This document shows positions 43,750-52,573 of a stretch of 64,000 bases of DNA, piece after piece. Under the pieces are notes generated by a model that had not been told where the DNA came from, did not search any database, and saw nothing but the letters and a program-made list of their open reading frames with translations. The translations under genes were made by a program, and so were the position numbers. The stretch is from CAZIQY01 sp964541605. Its GTDB lineage: Bacteria; Desulfobacterota; Syntrophia; Syntrophales; UBA2185. Numbering within the stretch: the first letter of the stretch is position 1; every line of letters begins with the position of its first letter. The DNA lies in the NCBI GenBank assembly GCA_964541605.1, contig CAZIQY010000003.1, forward strand, positions 1 to 64,000, given 5' to 3'.

Positions 43750-45828
43750 ATGGAAAACGACAACGAAAAAACATTTTATAATTTATACCGGCACGGATTC
43801 ATCAGGGTAGCCGTGTGTATACCGGAGGTGAAAGTCGCCGATACGCTTTTCAATGCTGAAAGGACCATTATGTTGGCGGAGGAGGCAGCAGCCAACAATG
43901 CGATTTTTGCCCTCTTTCCTGAACTCGGGATTTCAGCTTACTCGAATGAGGATCTTTTCCATCAGGATGCCCTCCTGAAAAGTACCGTTGACGCGCTCAT
44001 CGCCGTTGCCGATGCAACCAAAAAACTGAATGTGATCCTGGTGGTTGGCGCCCCGCTACAAGTTGATTTTCGACTTTTTAACTGCGGCATCGTTCTTTAC
44101 CGGGGTCGTATTCTCGGCATTGCCGTTAAATCCTATCTGCCAAATTACCGCGAATTCTACGAAGGCCGTCAATTCAGTCCGGCGCATGAAGCTCAATCAA
44201 AAACAATCGACATCTGCGGCCAGGAAAATATTTCTTTTGGAGCAGATATTCTTTTTAATATAGCAAATATCAGGCATTTCAAATTCTTTATTGAAATGTG
44301 TGAGGATGTCTGGGTGCCCATTCCTCCATCAAGCTACGCTGCCATGGCCGGAGCGACAGTCATCGGAAACCTCTCCGCATCCAACATCACCATTGGAAAA
44401 TCCGATTACCGCCACAGCCTGACAGCCAACCAGTCGGCGCGCTGCATTTCCGCATACCTCTATGCGGCAGCGGGTCCCGGTGAATCAACGACCGATCTGG
44501 CCTGGGACGGTCACGCCATGATTTATGAGAATGGCAATCTCCTGTCGGAGTCGGAGCGGTTCTGCCATAAATCTCAGGTCATATATACGGACATCGATCT
44601 CGACCGTCTCGCCCAGGACAGAATGCGCATGAACAGTTTTGGCCGGAATGCCTGCATCCATAAAGAAAAATTAGCGGAATTCCGTCAGGTATCATTTAAT
44701 GTCGATCTCGCTGAAAAAAGAATATTGCTGGACAGGGAGTATCCAAGATTCCCCTATATTCCTGCGGACCCCGATAAACGGGATCAGCGTTGTTACGAAG
44801 CGTACAATATCCAGGTTCATGGACTGGCGCAGAGGCTGAAATCATCGGGAATAAAAAACGTCGTCGTCGGAATTTCAGGGGGGCTTGATTCCACACATGC
44901 TCTGATTGTTGCTACGAAAACTATGGACATGCTGAATCTGCCAAGATCCAACGTGATGGCTTACACCATGCCGGGATTTGCCACATCCGATAAAACCCAT
45001 CTGAACGCCCTGAAGCTCATGAAGGCAATCGGTGTTGAAGCCAATGAGATGGATATCAGACCGAGTTGCATGCAAATGCTCACAGATATCGGCCATCCCT
45101 ATGCAGATGGTGAAAAGCTCTATGATATTACCTTCGAAAATATTCAGGCCGGGGAGCGTACCTCCCATCTGTTTCGTATTGCCAACATGAGAAACGCCCT
45201 TGTCATCGGTACCGGCGATCTCAGCGAACTCGCTCTCGGATGGTGTACTTACGGCGTGGGTGATCATATGTCGCATTACAATGTGAATGCCAGCGTTCCA
45301 AAAACGCTCATCCGGCACCTGATCCGCTGGGTCGTCCAGTCATCGCAGTTCTCTCAGGAAGTATCCGAGATTCTTTCCGATATCCTTGAAACGGAAATAA
45401 GTCCGGAATTGATCCCGGGAAAAGACGGCAGCGAGCCGGCCCAGAAAACCGAATCGTTTATCGGTCCCTATGAATTGCAGGATTTCAACAATTTTTACAT
45501 TACCCGATTCGGCTATCTGCCGGCCAAAATCGCATTTATGGCTTATTGCACATGGCAAGACAAGACCAAAGGCCGGTGGCCGGATGTTCCCTTAGACAAG
45601 AGAAATGAATACACGATAGGAGAGATCAGGCACTGGTTGGAGATCTATTTGTACCGCTTCTTTAAATTGAGTCAGTACAAGCGTACCTGCATACCCAATG
45701 GGCCGAAGGTTGGATCAGGGGGATCTCTTTCTCCAAGGGGAGATTATCGGGCGCCAAGTGACAGTGAAGCAACGGTATGGATGGAAAATATAAAACTCAT
45801 TCCCGAACGGGATGACGGAAAGTCATGA
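43750..45828 (+). CDS. nadE: Glutamine-dependent NAD+ synthetase
   Basis: A 692-residue two-domain enzyme making NAD+ from nicotinic acid adenine dinucleotide, ATP and glutamine. The N-terminal nitrilase-type glutaminase supplies the Glu-Lys-Cys triad: Glu in FPELGISAYS, Lys in VKSYLPNYREFYE, Cys in EMCEDVWVP. The C-terminal synthetase has the P-loop ISGGLDSTHAL. The length matches the long bacterial/mycobacterial type. The ATG at 43750 is used; a TTG nine bases upstream is less likely. It lies 53 bp after folE2 and overlaps the zinc-ribbon gene by 4 bp (ATGA). Confidence 0.93.
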   Translation: MENDNEKTFYNLYRHGFIRVAVCIPEVKVADTLFNAERTIMLAEEAAANNAIFALFPELGISAYSNEDLFHQDALLKSTVDALIAVADATKKLNVILVVGAPLQVDFRLFNCGIVLYRGRILGIAVKSYLPNYREFYEGRQFSPAHEAQSKTIDICGQENISFGADILFNIANIRHFKFFIEMCEDVWVPIPPSSYAAMAGATVIGNLSASNITIGKSDYRHSLTANQSARCISAYLYAAAGPGESTTDLAWDGHAMIYENGNLLSESERFCHKSQVIYTDIDLDRLAQDRMRMNSFGRNACIHKEKLAEFRQVSFNVDLAEKRILLDREYPRFPYIPADPDKRDQRCYEAYNIQVHGLAQRLKSSGIKNVVVGISGGLDSTHALIVATKTMDMLNLPRSNVMAYTMPGFATSDKTHLNALKLMKAIGVEANEMDIRPSCMQMLTDIGHPYADGEKLYDITFENIQAGERTSHLFRIANMRNALVIGTGDLSELALGWCTYGVGDHMSHYNVNASVPKTLIRHLIRWVVQSSQFSQEVSEILSDILETEISPELIPGKDGSEPAQKTESFIGPYELQDFNNFYITRFGYLPAKIAFMAYCTWQDKTKGRWPDVPLDKRNEYTIGEIRHWLEIYLYRFFKLSQYKRTCIPNGPKVGSGGSLSPRGDYRAPSDSEATVWMENIKLIPERDDGKS

Positions 45829-46025
45829 AACGGGCAAGTTATAGAGATTTCGATGCAACGGAACTCTTCTGTTCCAACTGCAAACGGGCTGTTCCGGTGA
45901 GAAAAAGGCTCCTTTTGATACTTGCCGGCGGCGAAAAGTATGATTATACTTGTGTGTTCTGTGGAACATCCGTGGGGGATAAAATGGTCACCGGGCAGGA
46001 TAATCTGAGAACCGTCACTAAATAA
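45825..46025 (+). CDS. Small zinc-ribbon protein
   Basis: A 66-residue cytoplasmic protein with two CXXC knuckles, FCSNCKR near residue 15-21 and TCVFCGT near 42-48, which should bind one zinc. It is otherwise basic. The 4-bp ATGA overlap with nadE shows translational coupling. I do not recognise a functional family; small zinc ribbons of this kind often bind nucleic acid or partner proteins. It converges on the HNH nuclease gene, with only 2 bp between the stops. Confidence 0.75.
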   Translation: MKRASYRDFDATELFCSNCKRAVPVRKRLLLILAGGEKYDYTCVFCGTSVGDKMVTGQDNLRTVTK

Positions 46026-46027
46026 GA

Positions 46028-46513
46028 TCAATCGCGGTGGTTCTTTTCCCTTTTCCTTTCCAGCGCTATCCTCAATTTTTCCCCGAGGGAACCCGGCTCA
46101 GACATGGAGCGGCCTGTAACGGCATGATCTCCGTACACGAGGCTTGATTCATGACCTTCCGATGTTCCCTGCAAGTAATCACCAAGAATCTCCCGGCTGT
46201 GAACATCTTCATGACAATAGACACAGAGATTTTCCCAGTTACTTCCGTCCGGGGGGTTGTTGTGATGATTGCCATCCTTGTGGTGAACCGTCAGCAGGTG
46301 CCTCTTTGTCTCATCAAAATCCCTGCCGCAGCGCGCACAAACGAGTCCGTGGAGGGATAATGACCGTTCACGATATTCCTCCTTCGCGAGTCCTTTTTCT
46401 TCACCCTTCAGATTACGGACAACGTCCTCAACGGACTTTGTTGATGTCGTTTTGTCTTTGACGGTAACGGTTTTGACTTTTCCCCATTTACTTCCGAAGG
46501 TAATACGGGACAC
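46028..46513 (-). CDS. HNH nuclease (YajD-like)
   Basis: A 161-residue protein with an HNH nuclease core. LVCARCGRDF and LCVYCHEDVHSRE give the zinc-binding CXXC pairs, and LTVHHKDGNHHNNPPDGSNWENL contains the HNH His and Asn. The arrangement is that of the YajD group of small HNH proteins, whose role is not established. The 80-residue C-terminal part (SLVYGDHAVTGR...) has no recognisable domain. It has no companion methyltransferase or phage genes here, so a restriction or phage role is not supported. Confidence 0.8.
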   Translation of the reverse strand: MSRITFGSKWGKVKTVTVKDKTTSTKSVEDVVRNLKGEEKGLAKEEYRERSLSLHGLVCARCGRDFDETKRHLLTVHHKDGNHHNNPPDGSNWENLCVYCHEDVHSREILGDYLQGTSEGHESSLVYGDHAVTGRSMSEPGSLGEKLRIALERKREKNHRD

Positions 46514-46604
46514 ACCCTTCCCCTTGTTTTTTACTTGAATAAATTCATTCTACTGTTTCCGTCCTTCTCGTCATCGAGATAGAATACACAGGACATGTTC
46601 CCGA

Positions 46605-46991
46605 TCAACGGGAAGAACGAAATACGTCAAGAAAAACCCGGGTCCCTTTTAATACGGCAGATACGGTTCTCATGGTTCTGAAAAAGGGGGAAATGAGACC
46701 TGCCCGCAATTCTTGTTCCAAATCAAGAAAAATCTCAACAGTGCCCTGTATGCGTCCGACGACATGGGTGAGGCCTTCAATCTGGTTGTTTACCGTATAG
46801 GTTGCCTTGTTTATATTTGTCGAAATCTCTTCCAGATTTTTCAGTATACCCGGCAGACTTTGATTCAGCATATGCAGGGTGATGGTGATACTCTTTGCCG
46901 TGCGCCAGATCTGTATGAGAAAAGGGATAGACAGCGCCACAATAAGGAGAAACACGACACTTAGAACAACAACACTGATTTCCAGATACAT
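46605..46991 (-). CDS. DUF948-like membrane-anchored protein
   Basis: A 128-residue protein with an N-terminal membrane helix (MYLEISVVVLSVVFLLIVALSIPFLI) and a long helical tail with spaced hydrophobic residues (GILKNLEEISTNINKATYTVNNQIEGL), matching DUF948. These proteins are often beside YtxH proteins, as here. The tail should face the cytoplasm or form a coiled coil. The gene follows the YtxH gene by 30 bp on the same strand. Function in the family is unknown; a general stress role is suggested for the YtxH group in Bacillus. Confidence 0.72.
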   Translation of the reverse strand: MYLEISVVVLSVVFLLIVALSIPFLIQIWRTAKSITITLHMLNQSLPGILKNLEEISTNINKATYTVNNQIEGLTHVVGRIQGTVEIFLDLEQELRAGLISPFFRTMRTVSAVLKGTRVFLDVFRSSR

Positions 46992-47021
46992 AGGTCTTCT
47001 CCTTTACATTAAGCTGAACCC

Positions 47022-47402
47022 TCAGGCTGTCTTTTCCTTTTCCTCCTTGAAGGCTTCCACACCCGCATCGACCGCTTTTTTTAATCGGCTTTTGGTATCC
47101 TGAATGGTATCTTTCCCCTTTTCGGCAAGCTCACCGACTTTTACTTCCATCTCTTCGACTTTTTCTTTTGCAGAGGATTCCATCTGTTTCAAACGATTGA
47201 TGGCAGAGTCATAAGCCTTCTTGCTCTTTTCAAGGGCCACTTCATATTCCTCTTTGGCCTTTTCCATCAATTCCTCTGCCTTTTTTGCAATATCTTCCCG
47301 CGTTTCCCTACCACTTTTTGGAGCATAAAGAATGCCAATAATGGCACCGATTAATCCCCCTATGAGCATCCCCTTGATAAAATCATCTGTTCTATTCGAC
47401 AT
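47022..47402 (-). CDS. YtxH domain protein
   Basis: A 126-residue protein with the YtxH signature at the N-terminus, FIKGMLIGGLIGAIIGILYAPKSGRETREDI: a short glycine-rich membrane helix followed by the APKSGRE motif. A long charged coiled coil follows, rich in Glu and Lys (KKAEELMEKAKEEYEVALEKS...). The family is linked to general stress in Bacillus, but its mechanism is not known. The gene leads a two-gene operon with the DUF948-like gene. Its start has a GGAGGTG-type site, and its upstream region (47403-47644) is shared with the divergent hydantoinase gene. Confidence 0.82.
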   Translation of the reverse strand: MSNRTDDFIKGMLIGGLIGAIIGILYAPKSGRETREDIAKKAEELMEKAKEEYEVALEKSKKAYDSAINRLKQMESSAKEKVEEMEVKVGELAEKGKDTIQDTKSRLKKAVDAGVEAFKEEKEKTA

Positions 47403-47583
47403 ATCTTCACCTCCTCGATTTAATCTTTCATATTTCCAGCCAAATCATAAAATATTATCCTTCATAACAGGGTAGGTCTGGATGAACTTGAAGCCGTCCT
47501 GGACATAAAACCTGTGTGTATATCTTAACATAAAAAACAGGTAATCTCAAAACGAAAAGAAAAAACCATACGGCTTTTTTGCC

Positions 47584-47612
47584 TTGTCAAGACAAATTTA
47601 TCATTATATAAA
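47584..47612 (+). promoter_or_regulatory. Sigma-70 promoter for the hydantoinase-HDAC-mazG run
   Basis: TTGTCA (47584-47589), a 17-nt spacer and TATAAA (47607-47612) lie 33 bp upstream of the ATG at 47645. It is the best promoter ahead of the long plus-strand gene series. Confidence 0.6.
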
Positions 47613-47644
47613 GTGCCTTTATTGCATGTATACGGGGTGGGATA

Positions 47645-49321
47645 ATGATTTTAGGCATTGACGTGGGCGGCACACACACAGATGCGGTACTGATTGAAGA
47701 TCTCAAGGTTAAGAAAAAAGCGAAGTCTCCGACGGATGAGAAGAATTTAATAAATTCACTCTTGGATGTTACTTCCGAATTGCTGAAAGGGGAAAACCTG
47801 GAAAAACTTGAACGTGTTGTCCTCAGCACTACCATTTCCACAAATGCCATCGTTCAGAACAAGACGGACAGGACGGGGCTTATCCTGATTAGCGGTCCCG
47901 GGCTCCCCCCGTCACTCTTAAGAATTAATGAAGACACGCATTTCATATCCGGCTATAGCAATCACCGCGGGGTTGAAATTAAAGCAATAGACCAGAACGA
48001 GGTGTCCGGAATTGTAAAGTTCTTTAAGGAAAAAGGTATCCAACACGCTGGTATCGTAGGAAAATTTTCGACAAGAAATCCCTGCCAGGAAATGATGGTC
48101 AAAGGTATCATCTGTGATCAAATGAGACACGTTTCTCTTGGCCACAGGATGTCGGGGCGTCTTAATTTCCCGCGGCGAATTTCAACAACCTATCTTAACG
48201 CCGCCATCTGGGACCGCTACAATGACTTTGTAAATCAGGTGCTGAATTTTGTATGCCAGTGGGGTTTCAAGGTTCCTGTCTATATTCTGAAAGCGGACGG
48301 AGGAACGGTAGATATAACCCCGTCTGTCGAACTTCCCGTCCTGACGATCCTTTCCGGTCCCGCTGCCAGTATTATGGGTATCGTGAGCATGTTTGATCGC
48401 AGGGAAGATGCCATAGCCCTGGATATCGGCGGCACCACAACCGATATCGCCATTTTTGCAGATGGGGTACCCCTGTTGGAAGCCTTTGGTGTTACCATTA
48501 ACGGCTACAAGACTCTTATCAGGGGTTTACGCACAAAATCCATCGGGATTGGTGGAGACAGCATGGTAAAATTTGAAAACAATCAGATCATCATCGGTCC
48601 CGAAAGAGAAGGCCCGGCCGCTGCATTCGGGGGACCTTATCCGACACCGACGGATGCCATGATTGTTCTGGGCATGACATCAATCGGAGACAGAGAAAAG
48701 GCGGCAAAGGCCATTGCGGAAATTGCCGCCAAAATGAATCGTTCCGTGATGGAAACCGCTCAAATTATCGTAGACAATACCTGCAAAGAGATTGTGTCTC
48801 ATGTAACCGATATGATTGAAGAAATAAACAACAAGCCGGTCTATACAATCCATGAAATGTTCGAAGTAAAAAAATTAAACCCCAAAGCATTATACGTGGT
48901 AGGCGGACCTGCACAGTCCATACATGGCATCCTCGGGAAATTGCTGGGTTGCCCCGCTTATGTACCTGAACATGCGGAAGTAGCCAACGCCATCGGGGCG
49001 GCTCTCGCCCGGACAACAGCGGAAGTCACCATTCTTGCCGACACAGAGAGGGGGACCCTCTCTATAGGTCAGGAGGATATCCAAAACGCCATACCGTCGA
49101 CATTTTCAAGAGAGGACGCTATCAACGTTGCTATACAAAAACTGAAAGAGAAGGCCGTCAATCTGGGCGCCAGGGAAGAAGACATCGAGATTGAAATTGT
49201 TGAATGCCAGGAATTTAACATGGTCAGGCAATATTACAAAGCAGGCAAGAACATCAGGGTCAAGGTACAAATCAAACCTGGATTAATAGCCGGATACAAA
49301 AGGGGGAATGGAATATGTTAA
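47645..49321 (+). CDS. Hydantoinase/oxoprolinase-family ATPase
   Basis: A 558-residue protein of the HyuA/oxoprolinase family with an ASKHA-type ATP-binding fold. The N-terminus MILGIDVGGTHTDAV and the second phosphate-binding motif ALDIGGTTTDIAIF are both clear. Family members hydrolyse cyclic amides such as hydantoins or 5-oxoproline, usually with ATP. This one is shorter than 5-oxoprolinase A (about 700) and has no HyuB partner. Instead it overlaps by 7 bp a histone-deacetylase-like gene, which also cleaves amides. It may thus be part of an amide catabolic or deacetylation step. Substrate unknown. Confidence 0.85.
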   Translation: MILGIDVGGTHTDAVLIEDLKVKKKAKSPTDEKNLINSLLDVTSELLKGENLEKLERVVLSTTISTNAIVQNKTDRTGLILISGPGLPPSLLRINEDTHFISGYSNHRGVEIKAIDQNEVSGIVKFFKEKGIQHAGIVGKFSTRNPCQEMMVKGIICDQMRHVSLGHRMSGRLNFPRRISTTYLNAAIWDRYNDFVNQVLNFVCQWGFKVPVYILKADGGTVDITPSVELPVLTILSGPAASIMGIVSMFDRREDAIALDIGGTTTDIAIFADGVPLLEAFGVTINGYKTLIRGLRTKSIGIGGDSMVKFENNQIIIGPEREGPAAAFGGPYPTPTDAMIVLGMTSIGDREKAAKAIAEIAAKMNRSVMETAQIIVDNTCKEIVSHVTDMIEEINNKPVYTIHEMFEVKKLNPKALYVVGGPAQSIHGILGKLLGCPAYVPEHAEVANAIGAALARTTAEVTILADTERGTLSIGQEDIQNAIPSTFSREDAINVAIQKLKEKAVNLGAREEDIEIEIVECQEFNMVRQYYKAGKNIRVKVQIKPGLIAGYKRGNGIC

Positions 49322-50634
49322 AAAAAGGAAGGAAAACGGGGCTCGTATTCTTCCCCGCCTTTGACTGGGCTATTTCCCCGACACACCCGGAACGCGAAGA
49401 ACGGCTTCTCTACACGCAGGATCAGGTCTTTGAAGAAGGTTTGCTGGACTTTGATAACATCATCGAATACAAACCGGGCATAGCCACGACAGACGACATC
49501 AATCGCGTTCATATCTGCGTTCCTGACGCGGCGACAGTAATTACAGAATCCCATCTTATATCAGCCGGAGGAGCAATTACCGCGGCGGAAAAGGTACTCA
49601 AAGGCGAGGTTGATAATGCCTTCGCCCTCGTCAGACCGCCTGGGCATCATGCCATGCTTGTTGTCCATGGCGCCCGTGGTTTCTGCAACATCAATATTGA
49701 AGCAATCATGATCGAGTATATCAGAAAAAACTACGGCCTCAAGAAGATTGCTGTCGTTGATACGGATTGTCATCACGGGGACGGCACACAGGACATCTAC
49801 TGGAACGATCCAAACGTCCTCTGCATCTCCATGCATCAGGATGGCAGAACCCTTTATCCCGGCTCCGGATTTCAGGAAGAATTTGGCGGTCCCAACGCCC
49901 TGGGAACGACCATAAACATTCCTCTTCCTCCGGGTACATCGGATGAAGGCTTTCTTTACGTATTGGATCAAGTCGTCCTGCCTATTCTTGACGAATTCAA
50001 GCCCGATCTCGTTATCAATTCGGCAGGACAGGACAACCATTACACAGATCCCATCACCAACATGCGCTTCACTGCTCAGGGATATGCATTGTTGAATGAA
50101 AAACTCTCACCTGACATAGCCGTTCTTGAAGGAGGATACTCAATCGAAAATGCCCTTCCCTATGTCAATGTGGGCATTATCCTGGCGATGGCAGGTCTCG
50201 ATTACAGTCATGTCAGGGAACCTGATTTCAACCTTGATGCCGTAAAACAGTCCGACGAAATCAGTCGCTATATAAAACAGGAGGCGACACAAATCTACAG
50301 TCGCTGGAAGAACAGGGTACCTCTGAAGAAAAGTCTCGTAGGAAATGCCAGATATTCAAAACGCAAGAAAAATATTTATTACGATACAGACGGAATCAGA
50401 GAACATCAGGAAGAAACAGTCAGAGTATGTGATGGCTGTGGAGGACTCGTCTTGATTGACTCCACTTCTGACAGAGGTAACAGAATATTTGCCATCATCA
50501 TTCCGAGAACCAGTTGCCCCGACTGTAGACAACATGGAGAAGAAATATATGCGTTAACTAACAAAAGAGAATATCACTACGTTTACTTCCAGGACAAGGA
50601 CAAGGATATTTTCCTTGTTGACAGCAGAGGATGA
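49315..50634 (+). CDS. Histone-deacetylase-family amidohydrolase with zinc-ribbon tail
   Basis: A 439-residue member of the HDAC/acetylpolyamine amidohydrolase family. The active-site parts are RPPGHHAML (tandem His), VDTDCHHGDGTQDI (zinc Asp/His), SAGQDNHYTDP, where most HDACs have SAGFDAH, and LEGGYSIENA. The last 100 residues are unusual: VRVCDGCGG and TSCPDCRQ form a probable zinc ribbon. In bacteria this family deacetylates polyamines, acetoin-related or other small molecules. The 7-bp overlap with the hydantoinase-like gene points to a shared pathway. Substrate unknown. Confidence 0.85.
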   Translation: MLKKGRKTGLVFFPAFDWAISPTHPEREERLLYTQDQVFEEGLLDFDNIIEYKPGIATTDDINRVHICVPDAATVITESHLISAGGAITAAEKVLKGEVDNAFALVRPPGHHAMLVVHGARGFCNINIEAIMIEYIRKNYGLKKIAVVDTDCHHGDGTQDIYWNDPNVLCISMHQDGRTLYPGSGFQEEFGGPNALGTTINIPLPPGTSDEGFLYVLDQVVLPILDEFKPDLVINSAGQDNHYTDPITNMRFTAQGYALLNEKLSPDIAVLEGGYSIENALPYVNVGIILAMAGLDYSHVREPDFNLDAVKQSDEISRYIKQEATQIYSRWKNRVPLKKSLVGNARYSKRKKNIYYDTDGIREHQEETVRVCDGCGGLVLIDSTSDRGNRIFAIIIPRTSCPDCRQHGEEIYALTNKREYHYVYFQDKDKDIFLVDSRG

Positions 50635-50652
50635 ATTCAATACCTGTCCATC

Positions 50653-51465
50653 ATGAAAAAAACTGATTCCTGCCACAGAGCTCAGAAAACCTTGAAACGA
50701 CTGCTGGAGATCATTTGCCGGCTGAGATCTCCCGATGGTTGTATGTGGGACAGACAGCAGAACACAAAGGACATTGGCAGATATTTGATGGATGAAGCGT
50801 ATGAGGTCATCGATGCCATAGAAAGTGGCTCTCCGGAGGCGCTCAAAGAAGAAATGGGCGATCTTCTCTTTCAGATTTTCTTTATTGCCAGTATTTCAGA
50901 AGAGGCCGGAAATTTCAACATTTCAGATGTCATGGAAAACGTGACACAGAAAATGATCAGGCGCCATCCCCATGTATTCGGAGACAAAACCGTCCGAAAT
51001 ATCGATGATATACGATCAAACTGGGAAGACATCAAGAAACACGTGGAAAACAGAAACAGAAGTGGCACCCATATTTTAGCCGGCATACCACGCTCCATGC
51101 CATCACTCCTTGCGGCGCAAAAAATGACGGAAAATGCTTCGAAAGTCGGCTTCGACTGGAGAAAGGCGGAGGATGTCCTGGTCAAAATCGAAGAAGAATT
51201 GTTTGAATTTAAACTTGCCGTTCAGTCGGACGACCACAAGAAAATCAAGGAAGAAATCGGCGACCTTTTTCTGTCTCTTGTAAACGTTTGCCGCTTTATC
51301 GATGTGAATGCCGAAGAAGCACTGAAAAGCGCCATGAAAAAATTCGGAGACAGATTTCAATATATTGAGGACAGGTTGGCTGTGAAGGGAAAAACACCCA
51401 TGGAGGCTTCACTTGCGGAAATGGATGATCTGTGGAATGAATCAAAAACTGTAACCACCACCTGA
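50653..51465 (+). CDS. mazG: MazG nucleoside triphosphate pyrophosphohydrolase
   Basis: A 270-residue two-domain MazG. It hydrolyses (d)NTPs to monophosphate and pyrophosphate, acting in pool sanitation and, in E. coli, limiting ppGpp toxicity. The first domain carries LRSPDGCMWDRQQ and DEAYEVIDAIESG...KEEMGDLLFQIFF, with the EExxE-12-28-ExxD-type metal-binding set. The second domain repeats the pattern near VLVKIEEELFEFKLAV and EEIGDLFLSLVNV. The length equals that of E. coli MazG. It lies 18 bp after the HDAC-like gene and its stop is 1 bp before queA. Confidence 0.93.
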   Translation: MKKTDSCHRAQKTLKRLLEIICRLRSPDGCMWDRQQNTKDIGRYLMDEAYEVIDAIESGSPEALKEEMGDLLFQIFFIASISEEAGNFNISDVMENVTQKMIRRHPHVFGDKTVRNIDDIRSNWEDIKKHVENRNRSGTHILAGIPRSMPSLLAAQKMTENASKVGFDWRKAEDVLVKIEEELFEFKLAVQSDDHKKIKEEIGDLFLSLVNVCRFIDVNAEEALKSAMKKFGDRFQYIEDRLAVKGKTPMEASLAEMDDLWNESKTVTTT

Positions 51466-51466
51466 A

Positions 51467-52507
51467 ATGCGATTAGAAGATTTTGATTACAACCTTCCTG
51501 AAGAACGTATCGCTCAACATCCATGCCAGATGAGAGATCATGCACGGATGATGATCGTCAACAGGACAACGGGAGACATCATCCACGATGTTTTTTTAAA
51601 TCTGCCGGATTATTTAAAAAAGGGTGACACTCTGGTCGTCAATGACTCGAAAGTCATTTCTGCAAGGCTAATCGGGAAAAAAGAAACAGGCGGATTCATC
51701 GAGGTACTGCTCCTTTCTAAAAAATATGAAGACGCTTTGCATTGTCCCACATGGGAGGCATTGTTACGCCCCGCCAAGAGAGTTCGGACAGGCGCCAGAA
51801 TTTTTTTCGAAGGAAACTGCGAAGCCATCATCGCTGCCAGAACGTCAGACAAAAAATGGCTCATCACGTTTATGGCGAAAACGGAATTCGGTCACTTTCT
51901 GAATCAATTTGGACGCGCCCCTCTCCCACCTTATATTAAACGAAAACAAGATGATCCGGGGAGGGATAGAGATATTGTCAGGTATCAAACCGTCTATGCG
52001 AATATGCCGGGATCGGTCGCAGCGCCAACTGCCGGTCTGCACTTTTCTCATCATGTTCTTAGTGTCCTTGAGGGAAACGGGATTCATATTGCTCCGGTTA
52101 CGCTCCACGTCGGTTATGGAACATTTCTTCCTATCGAAACAGATCATGTGGAAAAGCACCGGATGGAGGAAGAATTTTTCGCGATAAGCAACGATACTGC
52201 CGATATGATTAATAACGCTCATCATGTCATTGCAGTAGGAACGACTTCAACCAGGGTTATTGAATCGGCCGCTGATGGGAAAGGCAAGGTACAGCCTTTA
52301 TCATCTCATACAAACCTTTTCATTTACCCCGGTTATCATTTTAAACGGGTCAATTCCCTGCTGACAAATTTCCATCTTCCCAGATCATCCCTATTCCTTC
52401 TCGTCTGTGCCTTCGCAGGCAAAGACCTGATCCGGGAAGCATATCGGCAGGCTATCGATCATCGATATCGATTTTACAGTTATGGAGATTGCATGCTGAT
52501 CTTGTAG
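51467..52507 (+). CDS. queA: S-adenosylmethionine:tRNA ribosyltransferase-isomerase (QueA)
   Basis: A 346-residue QueA. It transfers the ribosyl moiety of SAM to preQ1-modified tRNA to make epoxyqueuosine. The N-terminal signature MRLEDFDYNLPEERIAQHP is complete. VAAPTAGLHFSHHVL and the LHVGYGTFLPI motif identify the active-site region, and VIAVGTTSTRVIES is near the C-terminus. Length is usual (about 340-356). It begins 1 bp after mazG and is followed 66 bp later by tgt, giving the common queA-tgt pair, upstream of yajC-secDF as in E. coli. Confidence 0.95.
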   Translation: MRLEDFDYNLPEERIAQHPCQMRDHARMMIVNRTTGDIIHDVFLNLPDYLKKGDTLVVNDSKVISARLIGKKETGGFIEVLLLSKKYEDALHCPTWEALLRPAKRVRTGARIFFEGNCEAIIAARTSDKKWLITFMAKTEFGHFLNQFGRAPLPPYIKRKQDDPGRDRDIVRYQTVYANMPGSVAAPTAGLHFSHHVLSVLEGNGIHIAPVTLHVGYGTFLPIETDHVEKHRMEEEFFAISNDTADMINNAHHVIAVGTTSTRVIESAADGKGKVQPLSSHTNLFIYPGYHFKRVNSLLTNFHLPRSSLFLLVCAFAGKDLIREAYRQAIDHRYRFYSYGDCMLIL

Positions 52508-52573
52508 AAAGCACCTTCGGGTGTCCTGGTGAAAATATGTTCTCGAATCAGAGTGGAGAATTTTTAAACATAT

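Noticed and set aside
46028..46513. A restriction or phage-defence role for the HNH gene
   Set aside because: No methyltransferase, helicase, phage or toxin-antitoxin gene is near, and the sequence fits the small YajD-like HNH group.
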